A stretch of 64,000 bases of DNA from Phycomyces nitens (taxonomy: Eukaryota; Mucoromycota; Mucoromycetes; Mucorales; Phycomycetaceae), in assembly GCA_022702545.1 (NCBI GenBank), contig JAHRBC010000005.1, positions 3,224,001-3,288,000 of the forward strand. The letters are read 5' to 3'. How positions within the stretch are numbered: position 1 is the stretch's first letter; every line of letters begins with the position of its first letter. Shown in pieces: positions 1 to 10,376 of the stretch. The notes below the pieces were generated by a model, which was not told the DNA's origin, made no database searches, and saw nothing but the letters and a program-made list of their open reading frames with translations. The translations under genes and the position numbers were made by a program.

Positions 1-1218
1 CAATTGCTCCTCGTCCTGCTACTGCTGACATGGATCTGATATTGGAAAAGCTTGTTGCCATGGAGAACAAGATGACCATTATGGAAGGCGAGATGGTGAC
101 ATCAAACGCCAGACTTGTAACGATGGATTCCAGACTTGGTGTCATTATTGTAGGAAACCGTGAGACTATCACTGCCATTGATAATTTCGTTGAGGCTGCT
201 CCTGCTGCTCCTGCTGCTCCTGCTGCTCCTGCTGCTCCTGCTGCTCCTGCTGCTCCTGCTGCTCCTGCTGCTCCTGCTGCTCCTGTTGCCTCCACCAGTG
301 CAACTAGCAATGTTGTTGTGACGGATCCCATTGCTTTGTCAAACCCCAGCAAGAGAGTTTCCACAGAGGTTTATGTAAGTATTATACTAAAGAGCAAAGA
401 CTATACTATCAGTTTGTTAACTTTTATATATTATTAGGCTGCGATCCGCAAATTCATGTGGAATCCAAAGTTTCGGTCAACTGTCCCAGCAGAAGTAGAG
501 GCCAACAACGATAAGCCCAGGTGGAACACCGATGTTCACTTCAATGTGACTCCCAACAAGGAGTTGGTTGATCGAATGCTCGTCTACCTGGGGCGCAAGT
601 TTGCTGGCGACGGAATGAGGCAAAAGGATCTTCGTGAGAGGCTCCACAAGAATTTCATTAGTAGATGCCGAAAAGTGAGAGAGTCTCCTGCTGTGAGGGC
701 TGCGTTGAACAGACGTTCACGAAGATCTGGTCGTGCAAACGAAGTAAGTTGTTTGCAATATATTAAAAATCTATTAAACACATATTAATAATAATATTTG
801 TAGAACTATGCTCGTCGTTTGGCAGCATATGACAATAACAGGGCTGAGATCAACCAGGAGATGGGTTGGAACTGCATAGGTGCACTCCAAAAGGGAGCAA
901 TGTCCGAGGGAGAATCAGATGACGAAGTCTCTGAAGCAGGAAGAAGACGTGTGGTTCGCACCATTCGCCCAAGTTGGAGAAGCAATGAAGTGAGTTGTTG
1001 CGTTGATTGTAAATAATATATTTAATGGCTGTTGATTACTGATGTGCAATTGATAGTTTAACCGATTCATCCAAGTCGTTGACAGATTCGTTGGTCTCCA
1101 ACTTGGAGCAAACTCCCACCAGTTGTTGTCAAGGGTTTATGACAGAACTGTGGACGTGGCAGTCCCGACTAATTTTAATCCCAGTCTTCCTCAGTGGGCT
1201 CTTAGACATGGGCTTTAA
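1..1218 (+). CDS. Family B partner gene (second gene) of B0, 5' truncated by window
   Basis: Four exons: up to 374, 438-743, 804-989 and 1057-1218, each joined by short GT-AG introns, with the stop TAA at 1216-1218. The window starts a few codons into exon 1, judged by the B4 homologue at 59916. Exon 1 encodes a low-complexity region with nine Ala-Ala-Pro units (about 190-290). Exon 2 holds the conserved core: FMWNPKF, an NNDKPRW motif and a TPNKELV motif. Exon 3 holds an acidic patch after AMSEGES and ends RPSWRSNE. No catalytic motif is visible. By position it corresponds to the second gene (TnpA type) of plant CACTA elements, which binds DNA; that role is inference. It is convergent with the transposase, with a 126-bp gap. 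Confidence 0.75.
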
Positions 1219-1344
1219 TAAAATATTTTTTTTATCTATCCATCTATTTTTTTTGACACGCATTACGTTTTGACAACATTTATAAAGGCAATGCTATTTC
1301 TGTTTGTTTTTTTTTATGAAAGAGAAAAGATATTTATTTATTTA

Positions 1345-4300
1345 TTATATGCAAAGCTTTTTGGGCAAAGGGATGACCAGCATCCTCTTCACGCCATTTC
1401 GGCTTGTGTGCGTGGCAGTCGCAACTTCTAAAAGAAGGCGATGCACTGGCAAGATGCACTCATGACTGGGGGAGAAAAGCCGGGCAAACATATATCAACA
1501 CCTTCATCCTCACGCGAACGATCATAGGACACACCATACCATCTCACAAAGGCGAAAACATGCTGACTTTGATATGATTGGCGATTTGGACGAACAGAGG
1601 CAGAGAGAGGCGGCGTAAAGTTGTGGACAAACATATACTGTATTTGTCCAGTATATGCAGTCTGGTTCTCACCCGTACTAGTGCCAAACAAAGCTTGAAT
1701 ATATGATCCACCCTTGCCAGAGCCATTGTGACCATGATAGATCTGCCCAAGAAGATTGATTGACTTTATCTTTGTTATCTGATTGTCGACAAACAGCAAA
1801 GAAGAAGTGGCGTATTGATAGCTCTCCAGCTCAGAAATGTCATAAGTATCCTTATAATACTCCAACAAATGAGGATAGTCGCCATCACTCATTGCTGTTG
1901 CTGGCCTAGCTTGGAGAGGAAACGCAGAGGGTGGAAGAGGCTCATTACCCTTGATCGGGAATTCGGAATCTTGGGATGCATCCACAAAATTTTGAATTCG
2001 GAATGGGCGTCGTGTTGGTGCAGGTGCAGGTGCAGGTGGAGACAAGGTGGCAAAGGACGAAGAAAGTTTGGCTAAGAGAGGAAGGAAAGGAGCAGATACT
2101 GATGACTTGAGGATGGCATTCGTATAGTCCTCCTTGTACGAATTCTGGACAAATGTTTTCATAAATGTTGACTCGAACCCGTCTCTTCTGTTTGTCTCGA
2201 TGTTCTTCAACAACCCATTGTATCTCTCAAACCCAAAGAGCCAATAGCCGTACACTGGTCCAAAATCACGAATGGTCTCGCGAAGATGGAGGTGTAGGTG
2301 CATATTGCAGGTGAGGACAGTGTGTGGGTATTGTTGTTCGCAGGCTTGACCAAATTTCTCCAGGTGACTATGGGCTTCATCAAGTTCGTCAAAAGTGATG
2401 GCTGGCTTTATCAAGAGGCGGCAGGCGTCGACAAAGCTAATCCAATTCTTGAACTTGGCAGCAGGGAGAACGGTCTTCAACAGAGTAGGGAGTAAACAAG
2501 CACCCAGGATTTCCACTCGTCGGCCTTCATATGGGGAAATCCCTTCCCAATCTTCGTCTTCAACACTGCGTAATCCGCAGGCAACACCATGGTCTCTGCC
2601 ACCCTCTGCATCTCACGAAGATTGTTGTCTGTGATCAGACCACTGGCAGTCCACGTCTCGACCATCCTCTTCGCCGTTCCCAGGAATAGGTTGTGCATGG
2701 GATCAATGATCGTTCCACGTACTAGATCAAAGTATCCAAGGCGATGCAACTGCGACCATCGAACACCATTTTCGACCTCCAGCTGATGCCTTTCTGAGGG
2801 CGTACTTGCACTCTTCCACTCCTCAGCATGCACCCGGTTTTGAGCACCATTTGCAAGTCTCCACGCACAGAAATCAAAACCACGAAAATCGACATTGTTT
2901 GTCCCTTCCAAGCGAGAGAAACTACGACTGCATTTGTAGCATGCATGGGTACTGTTATGAGACGTGAATCCACTGGTTTTCCTGGCGGCAGGGATATCAC
3001 ATGCAACCATGAAGAGTGCAGCACGGACAGTTACTCCACTTGGGTTTTCATAACTTGGAATGGCCATTCCAACATACAGCTGCTCCAACTCATCGACCAA
3101 GGGCTTGAGGTAGTTGTTAATCTCCTCTGATCTTGGTTCTTTTGGCCCAGGCATCAGACCAACAAGAATCACGTTCTCTGCCTTGAACCTATCCTCTCGA
3201 GGCAAATTGTTGATTGCGAGGTAAATTGCTCCAGAGGAATGGCTGATACCATCGAATGGCTGAAACCAATCAATGTTGAGAGTCAACATGAGTGAGTGCG
3301 AGTCTTCAACAAAGGGAACGCCGTTCTTGTCCTTCAACCCCTTCCACATCGCACCATCATAAACGTCGCACATTGTATCAACGATCTTCAACTCCTGGTT
3401 CCATTGTCTGATCTTGCTTTCGAAATCCGGGCGGAGGAAAAGGACTCTCAACGCCTGCTTGACAGACTGGTAGTTGTATTGACGTTTTGGGACTAAAGCA
3501 CCAGATGATGATTGCTTCATCAATTGGCAACCACATGGAGAAACGGAACCGAGCTTGGCGGAACTGCACTGAAGGGGAGCAGACCCAGCTTCCTCATAAA
3601 CCGTGTGGCAATCCTGGCACACAACGAATCTCTTTACACCCTTGGTCAAGGCAGTGAAACCCGTCATGCTTTGGAGACCAGAAAGGCTTGAAGGCAATTG
3701 GAAGTCCTGTCCGTAAATCGTCAAGAGTTTGTTGATGAACTCAATCAAGACAACAGCACCCTTATCGACCACATAACGGGATGCAAACAGAACAACGAAA
3801 ATGGCAATTGCCCTGTGCACTGGGTTTTCGGGCATACCAGGAGTAGCAAAAGGGTCTATTATTTAAAAAGGAAAATTATTAACACTCAATTTTTGCTTGC
3901 TTTTGTATTGTAGCTATTCTATACTGACCTTCACTGTCAAACTCCTCGACCTCAATCTCTTCATCATCGGCTTCATCATCGCTGTCATTGTCAGAGTCAT
4001 CGGTGATTTCGGCGCCATCGCCATTGGCCTCATTGTCAACTGAATCATCGTCAGACATCGGGACGGAATCCAAAAATGGTAGGCCGACCTGACCATCCGT
4101 TTCCATGGATTCGGATTGAGAGGTCGGGATTGCTACAAATATAGAATACATTAGTTTATTGCCCTGTACTGGTTTTCAAATAAATATTTTTTACCCTCAA
4201 CATCAACGTCCATCACGGCACTTTGTGTGCCTGAGTTCAATTAAAGGCTAATGGTTATTATTGCGCAGCAAAGATAAAATTAATATTGAAAATAACATAC

Positions 4301-4448
4301 TGTTTTCAAAATCCAAGACTTCTTCAAATCTTGCTCTTTTGGCATGACGCTGGGAAGTGCGCTTGGATACAATAGAGAATCCTTGCTGGTTGTTGTTGCA
4401 TTTGTTGCAGTAACAGGCAGTGTTGTTAAGAGCGGAAATAGAAGACAT
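1345..4448 (-). pseudogene. Family B Tnp2-type CACTA transposase, B0 copy, two frameshifts
   Basis: Exons: 4448-4301, 4230-4195, 4132-3929 and 3855-1345. Exon 1 carries a Cys cluster (CYCNKC) followed by RTSQRHAKRAR, a likely zinc-binding or nuclear-targeting head. Exon 3 is a strongly acidic linker. Exon 4 starts MPENPVHR and holds the Tnp2-like core: NIDWFQPFDG (first Asp), LMPGPKEP, ACDIPAARK (second Asp), a CYKC pair, RGTIIDPMHNLFLGTAKR and FGFERYNG (probable catalytic Glu). The frame breaks near 2488-2490 and 1468-1472. Both breaks are one base missing from a G run (plus strand), and the correct frame resumes at once, ending VIPLPKK before TAA at 1345-1347. Either error or mutation would explain them. 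Confidence 0.85.
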
Positions 4449-4478
4449 TGTTTATATGATTCGATTGTGAGATAAAAA

Positions 4479-4496
4479 AGGAAACAAGTGCTACAT
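4479..4496 (-). promoter_or_regulatory. Conserved upstream motif of family B transposase
   Basis: An 18-nt motif of the form TGTARCACTYGTTTCCTT lies about 30-45 nt before the transposase start codon. Copies B1 (22432-22449), B2 (37930-37947) and B3 (52601-52618) have it at a similar position, although flanking sequence differs. A core promoter or initiator role is inferred from position and conservation. Confidence 0.5.
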
Positions 4497-4670
4497 ATTT
4501 TAATTTGCTGTCATTTTATAGATGAAAAAAAAGCTATTGTTTTTTAATCTTTTGCCCGAACCAATAGGATGGATTAGAATTACACTTTTTATTTGAAGTA
4601 AAAAAAATATCTGAGATGAAAAAAAGCTCTATATTTCCACTACCCTTTTGCCACATTGATACAATGCTAA

Positions 4671-4690
4671 ATTTGGGAGTTTTTCCAGTG
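4671..4690 (-). repeat. 5' terminal inverted repeat of B0
   Basis: Read on the minus strand it starts CACTGGAAAAACTCCC. The first 11 bases match the other family B termini. Confidence 0.75.
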
Positions 4691-5388
4691 TAGAGAGAGA
4701 ACTAGATAATTTCGCTCAGGACAATTAATCAAGTTGACAGCAAGGTACTGGGAAGTTATAAAATCAGGAAAAAGGGAAAAGGATGAAAAGAAAAATCAAT
4801 CTTGGCACAGGTATGACTAGGAATTTCTATACAAGACAATTCACTAGTTCAGGGACGGAAATTAAGAGAGAGGTAACTGATAATTTTATTGATTGAATTT
4901 TTAGTCTCTTATATAGACTTCGTAAAATATTACTTGTAGATAATTATGAATTGATTAATAATGGATTATAGAAAATGGGTGTGAGAACAAAAAATAGAAC
5001 AGTAATATGAGATAATGGATGCGGATAATGAGAGATTGTGTAAAATGTAAAATGATAAGACAAGACAGAGATATGAAAATATGAGAAAACAAGATGTGCA
5101 GTAAGGATGATAATGTAAAAATGGGTGACAATAATGATAAAGAAAATATAGATATGTGAGAAAAATGTAGAGTGAAGATAAGGATAAATGCGCACAGACA
5201 GGAACATGGGGAAAGAGAAAATGAGATAGATGACAAAAGGTGGACACAAGAATGATAATTGAAATGCAGATAATGGGAGATAAAGATGGAAATGTAAAGA
5301 GGTATATGGGTAAAAAGTGACTTGCGATGCGATATGAGTGACGTCGCCATATTGACTGGACACGACGTCACTCTTTCTGGCAAGGCAG
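4691..5388. repeat. LTR-like sequence A, left part
   Basis: AT-rich, non-coding. It contains a motif (TTTCGCTCAGGACAAT near 4714) also present at about 13674, and a second stretch (AGTTCAGGGACG near 4848) matched at about 14044, with the same order of motifs in LTR-like sequence B. It continues at 13528 after the gypsy insertion and ends near 13593 in ACACCCGTGTCA. Its start is lost to B0. The long minus-strand open frames here come from low-complexity TA-rich sequence and are not genes. Confidence 0.5.
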
Positions 5389-5652
5389 TGTATCGATTAT
5401 GATACAATATGTCTCTCTTTTACCCTATTGGCGTATGGCTCTTAGAGTAGTCTTAGAGATCGGTTAAGTTATTATCCTTTATGAATCGGTAGATGTGGTC
5501 AGGTTAAATGAGAATCCTTATGTGCACTATCCAATTGATACGCAATATTTAGTGGGAAGAAGACTGAGTTTATTCAAATGAGTTCTTTAGTGATTATATA
5601 GGGTGACTATAAAAGGCAATGACTTATGACTTGGGTGTTGGCCCTCGTCACA
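5389..5652 (-). repeat. 3' LTR of the gypsy element
   Basis: 264 bp, TG...CA ended, differing from the 5' LTR at only a few positions by eye. The integrase frame stops just inside the element, 23 bp before this LTR. Confidence 0.92.
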
Positions 5653-5668
5653 TATTCCCCCTCCCATC
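5653..5668 (-). other. Polypurine tract
   Basis: Read on the minus strand, GATGGGAGGGGGAATA directly precedes the 3' LTR. This is the expected place and composition for the plus-strand primer of an LTR retrotransposon. Confidence 0.7.
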
Positions 5669-5674
5669 TTCGAG

Positions 5675-6931
5675 CTAGAGACTATTTCTTGGTTGATATA
5701 GACGAAGCGTTGACCTATTGACTCTTCTCTTGGCAGTATATCCTTGTTGATCCACTAAGGAATACGTGCCGTTATCCAGTGCGGCCCAAACTTTCCATAC
5801 TTTGGGCTTATAGGAAGGATCCAGCTTGGTTTTCTTCTGGAAATTCTTCTTAAGCACCAGGTCTCCTTCTTGGAATATCCCTGGTCCCTTGTCTGTCCTG
5901 GGCCCGACCGTTGTGATATCTCCAAAATCCTTTTCTTCATTTTCGAGGTGAATCTCTCTCATCGCACTGAGGCGCTTAGCCCCTAGCTGCCGGCCCACTT
6001 GTTGCAACTTATCTTCCAAAGGATGCCTCGGCGGCGTCCCATACAGAAGTTCAAAAGGGGAGATCCCTAGGACTGCGTGTGCTTTCATACGGTATGCGTA
6101 CAATACTTGATTGACATAGGCATCCCATTTCACCGGTTCTGTGTAGGTGAGTTTCTTTAAACTGTTCACTAGAGTCCCGTTGAACTTTTCCACCAACCCA
6201 TTTGTCTGCGGGTGGTAAGGGGCGGCGAAAGCATGCTTGGTTTCTACTAGTCTTAGGAAACGCTCGATCAACGCGTTGTCAAAGTGTAATCCTCCATCCG
6301 TGAGCACAATGCGTGGTGGTCCAAATTGGCAAAAGATCTCCTCGTACAAGAATTTGGCTGCTTCATCCGCAGTTGCCCTTGCTACTGCTCTGGTAACTGG
6401 CCACTTCGTATAGTATTCCATGGCTACGAGGAGGTATCGATTCCCTTGCTCTGACTTCGGCAACGGCCCAACATAGTCCAGGCCCCATCTCTCAAAGACA
6501 TGCCTCACGGGAATAGACTGCGGTACCCTTTTCTCTGTTTCTACAATATTAAATATTTGACACTTTTCGCAGCTTCTGACGTAGTCCCTAGTCTCTTGAT
6601 AAGATCTCGGCCACCAATACTGCATAAAGAGCCTGGCCCAGGTAGATTCCTGTCCAAAGTGGCCATGCCCGTCGTGCATCTCCTTCATCACGCCCTTCCT
6701 CTCCGAGGGTAACGGTATCAGCACTCGTTGTTCTCCAATCCGTTGTACTAGCTGGTCCCCCTCCAATCCGTACCTCCTGCTCTTTTCCTTGGTCTTAGCA
6801 TCGGCGCGGAGGTTTGGCACTTGGAGATACTCACGGATCGCTTCCAATTCTTTCTCGTACCTCTCCGGCTCTTCTCCTATCCACCAGGCGGGGAACAACC
6901 CGTCGAAGACTTCCTCCTCATCCTCAGCCAC
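5675..6931 (-). CDS. Gypsy pol, integrase part (separate frame)
   Basis: It encodes the integrase: a His-His/Cys-Cys zinc domain (HDGHGHFG, then CEKC), the catalytic core with Asp in WGLDYVGPL, Asp in VLTDGGLHFDN and Glu in NGLVEKFNGTL, and a short basic C-terminal domain ending LYQPRNSL. I see no chromodomain. It overlaps the end of the upstream gag-pol frame and is offset by one base at a run of nine Gs (6941-6949; Cs on the coding strand). One more base would fuse the frames without a stop. The first Met is internal to the real polyprotein, so this is not an independent gene. Confidence 0.9.
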   Translation of the reverse strand: MAEDEEEVFDGLFPAWWIGEEPERYEKELEAIREYLQVPNLRADAKTKEKSRRYGLEGDQLVQRIGEQRVLIPLPSERKGVMKEMHDGHGHFGQESTWARLFMQYWWPRSYQETRDYVRSCEKCQIFNIVETEKRVPQSIPVRHVFERWGLDYVGPLPKSEQGNRYLLVAMEYYTKWPVTRAVARATADEAAKFLYEEIFCQFGPPRIVLTDGGLHFDNALIERFLRLVETKHAFAAPYHPQTNGLVEKFNGTLVNSLKKLTYTEPVKWDAYVNQVLYAYRMKAHAVLGISPFELLYGTPPRHPLEDKLQQVGRQLGAKRLSAMREIHLENEEKDFGDITTVGPRTDKGPGIFQEGDLVLKKNFQKKTKLDPSYKPKVWKVWAALDNGTYSLVDQQGYTAKRRVNRSTLRLYQPRNSL

Positions 6932-9900
6932 CTTAGTCCTGGGGGGGGGTATCGGGACAGGACATCGGCCACCACGTTACTTTTTCCCGGGATATGTTTT
7001 ACGGTGAACTGGAACTCCTGGATAGCCATAACCCACCTTTGCAACCTGGAACTAGGCTCTGCCTTGAGAAACAAGTACCGGACGGCCATGTTATCGGTGC
7101 ACAAACAGAACGGTTTGTCCAAGATGTACTTTCTTAGTTTCTTAAAACTGTATACCACTGCCAGTAATTCCTTTTCGATCGTGGGGTAGTTCACCTCCGC
7201 TCCTTGCATTCTTCGTGAGATGAAACTAACTGGCCTCTCCTCTCCCTTGACATCTGGATCCTTTTGAGTTAAGACCACTCCTAAGCCCGCCTCTGATGCG
7301 TCAGTGTATAAGTTATAAGGCAGTAGAGGGTCTGGGAACTTGAGAGTACACGCGTTTTGCAACGCTTGCTTGAGTTGCTCAAAGGCAGTTTCGTGCTCAT
7401 TTCCCCAAATGAACGGAGCCTTGTGCTTGAGTAGCGAGTTCAACGGGGCTGCCAAATCTCCAAAGCTTTGAACATGCTTGCGGTAATACCCCGCCAGATT
7501 CACAAATGCCCTTATGTCCGTTTTATTTCTTGGTACTGGGAATTCTTGAATTTTGTTGATCTTACTGGACAGCGGGCTCACTCCTTCTCGGTTGACAGTG
7601 AAGCCTAAGACATCCACCTCTTGTCTGGCAAAAAAACATTTGCTGGGTTTTAACTTCATTTGTACTTCCCGTAACTTTTGAAAGACTTGGCGTAAGTGAC
7701 CGAGATGGTCAGCGAAAGTCTTGGAGTATACGGTCAGGTCATCAATATATGTTGATACAAATTCCGAGAGTTCAGCCATTGCCAAATAGATAGCGCGCGA
7801 GAAGGTGGCTGGACCATTAACTATCCCAAAAGGCATCGCCCGATAAGAGAAGTTTCCCCAGGGAGTGGCCATTGTCAGCTTTGGGATGGAGTCATCAGCG
7901 ACAGGGATCTGGTTAAATCCTTTTAATAAATCCAAAGTGGTGAAATATCTCACACCCTGAAAAGAGTCTAACACGTCGCTAATCAACGGGAGTGGCCAGG
8001 GGTCCTTTACGGTGACTTTGTTCAAGTCTTGAAACTGCACGCATAACCGTCGCTCTCCGTCCTTTTTCTTGACGTACAACGCCGGGAATGACCAACCTCC
8101 ATTGTTTGCACCATTGCGATCTGGTGCATGGGTTGTGGGCATAATTATGCCATGTTTCAGCATGGTATCCAGTTCTGCCCTGAGCATTTCTCTTTCTGCA
8201 AATGACATGTAATGATTCGGTCTCTTCATCACTGGCCTGGCATCTCCCGTGTCTACATGCAGCTTGATTATACTAGTTTGCGTTAGGTCAAAGTAATCCA
8301 TGCCAAATACATCTTTATACTCAAGTACGAGTGTTTTTAACTCTTCTTTGTTGGGATTGCTCAAATTGGCTCCTCCTACGCTCTGCATCAACGCTTCCTC
8401 TAGCTCATGGGAATTACACTCCTCGAGAACCTTCTCTACTGCCAAGGTTTCTGCCTCGCACTCCACCTCTTCTTTGGCAATTGGTACAATCAAGTATGAA
8501 CTGTACCCTGTTCCCTCCGTTGAATATTCGGTTGCAGTCTCTTCCTGTGTCACTTTCTTCTCCGACCTCAAACTTGGATATGTAACCTTGAGGGGGATGA
8601 CTTCTCCATCACTTCCTCTGCCTTTCCAGACGTGGGTGGCCCAATCGGTTACTATTCCGAGTTTATTCATCGCTTTCCTTCCTATCAACAGTTCGTAGTC
8701 AGGGATGTCGAAGCAGGTGGCGTCCACCACTATTGGGGGCAGGTCTCCGATTTTCAAGACCAAGTCATTGGCAATGCCTAATGACTTGACTTTTTGTCCG
8801 TCTGCCATGACATGTACCATGGTGGTGGGACCCAAGTCCAGGATTCCAGCCTCTCTGGCCTGTTGTAGACTGATAATGCATGAGGTGGACCCTCCATCAA
8901 GAATGGCATTCACTACTTTTCCATTGATCCTGGCGGCCACACGTGGTGCCCCATTTCCCGTGGTATCCGACGAAGCTAGTAGAGCACCCGCTTTGACTTT
9001 CTTGCGGTTCCGGGTTTTTCTGGGCTGTACCAGCTTACGCCGTAGGTCCGATCGAGTTGTTGGTGACAACTGGGCTATCTGTGCCATTGACAGCCGATAC
9101 ACTTGTTGGTTGAGCAGGTCTTCCGCCAGCCCCGAATTCTCATTGGTTCCACTGGTTTTTGACGGTTTTACTTCTTTCATGGGCTCATCCTGGTCTTGTA
9201 GTAGGTCTTGAATTCTGATGCGTTTAACGCCCGTGGGTTCAGCCACCTCACCCCCTAACTCTCTCTTCACCAACGCTGGCTCTACTTCGTGGTCTGACGC
9301 TTCTTTGATGCACTCTTCTCCTCCTTCCAGGGCAAGCATTGAACCTTGCGGACCTGCCCGTTTGCCTTTTCTTGGGCATTTGAAGAAAGGGTGTTCCGTG
9401 GGTTCTTCGCTACCTTTACATATTTTGCAAGGCTTCTTACAAACGGCTGCATCATGGCCTTCCTCTTGGCAGTTGTTGCATGCCGTCCTACGGGTTGTAT
9501 TCTTCAGATGTTCAGCAAGAAATATTTGCATCTTGTCCATCCGGTCTACCAGTTCATCGATGCGCGATTCTCCGCCTTGCTTCTTGTCTTTCTTGCTATT
9601 TTTGTTTGTTCCTTTTGGGCTCTCTTTGGTCTTGCCCTTGAGGCCCTTTTTCTTCGTTCGTGATGTCTCCCTTGCCCGGTATTTTTCTCCATCTGAATCC
9701 CCATCGCTGTTGCTTGCGGGCTCATCTGACTCCTCTTCCTCACTGTCGCTGTCCTCTTCTGAGTCATCTGACTCTTCAGCGAGCTCGATAGCAATTTTGA
9801 CGATCTGAGCCAGCGTGTTAAGCTTGTCTCTCTTGACCTCACTCCTCAAGTCTTTGTGGCGTAACCCAGCAACGAACTTCTTCCGGAGGTCTCTGTCCAA

Positions 9901-10222
9901 GAGTTGAGACGCTTCTTCGTCTCCTTTAATTTCATCCTTATAGTCCTCGACTAATTCCTGGAAATGGTCAGTGTATTCTCTGACTGACTCCTTGGCTTTT
10001 TGTTTGATTTTTATGATTTTCTGTAGCACATCCCAGTCCTTACGCTTTGGGTTGTACCTTTCCTTGAATGCGACTTTGAATTCCTCCCAAGTCTTAAAGT
10101 CTTGTCTGATAAACCATCTCTGATGAGTTGATTTCAATGTCTGTAGCACAGAGTCCAGTTTGTCCTGGTCCATGTTGAGGTGGCTTGTGCGTGTGAACGC
10201 TTCGAATTGCAAGAGCCACCTG
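6877..10222 (-). CDS. Gypsy gag-pol, 3' portion of gag through RNase H
   Basis: One long frame. From the left of the protein: a retroviral-type gag region (WEEFKVAFKERYNP, then ESVREYTDHF), a charged Ser/Glu-rich linker and a CCHC zinc knuckle (CNNCQEEGHDAAVC). An aspartic protease-like segment follows, with AILDGGST in place of the usual D-S/T-G. Next is reverse transcriptase with YIDDLTVYS as the YxDD box, then RNase H with YTDASEAGLG. The first 50 or so residues of gag lie on the far side of the MULE at 13057-13209. The two parts join in frame when the MULE and one 8-bp duplication are removed. The plus-strand open frames at 8.3-9.8 kb are shadows of this gene. Confidence 0.92.
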
Positions 10223-10376
10223 GTGGCACCGCATCTCCTTATTTTCTATCGTCTGATGTTTAAATTTGGAGGAATAGTGGCTTTTTCAGTGAAGGCTTGG
10301 CTGAGTTACTAGTTATTTTCTCTCGATTTCTTTTTATTTTTTTCTTTCTCGAATTCTTTATTAAAAATATTCAAAA

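Larger units (their letters stand above)
1..4690 (-). mobile_element. CACTA family B element copy B0 (partial)
   Basis: The 5' terminus is at 4690: read on the minus strand it begins CACTGGAAAAAC, the family B terminal motif seen also at 22235, 37734, 52404 and 58268. The transposase runs leftward from it and the partner gene runs rightward to meet it, as in the other copies. The right end of the element (its third-gene module and 3' terminal repeat) lies beyond the window start, so the target-site duplication cannot be checked. The element sits in an LTR-like sequence that continues at 4691. Confidence 0.85.

Noticed and set aside
4944..5407. Ser/Leu/Ile/Phe-rich minus-strand open frames resembling a membrane protein
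   Set aside because: They come from purine-rich low-complexity sequence inside an LTR-like region; all three frames are open at once, which argues against coding.
6941..6949. Programmed ribosomal frameshift between gag-pol and integrase
   Set aside because: Position inside pol is unusual, and the same one-base-short homopolymer pattern appears in unrelated genes, so a sequencing or point deletion is simpler.
8300..9842. Long plus-strand open frames opposite gag-pol (up to 196 codons)
   Set aside because: They are antisense shadows of the gypsy polyprotein, with no recognisable domain and compositional bias from the acidic gag linker.
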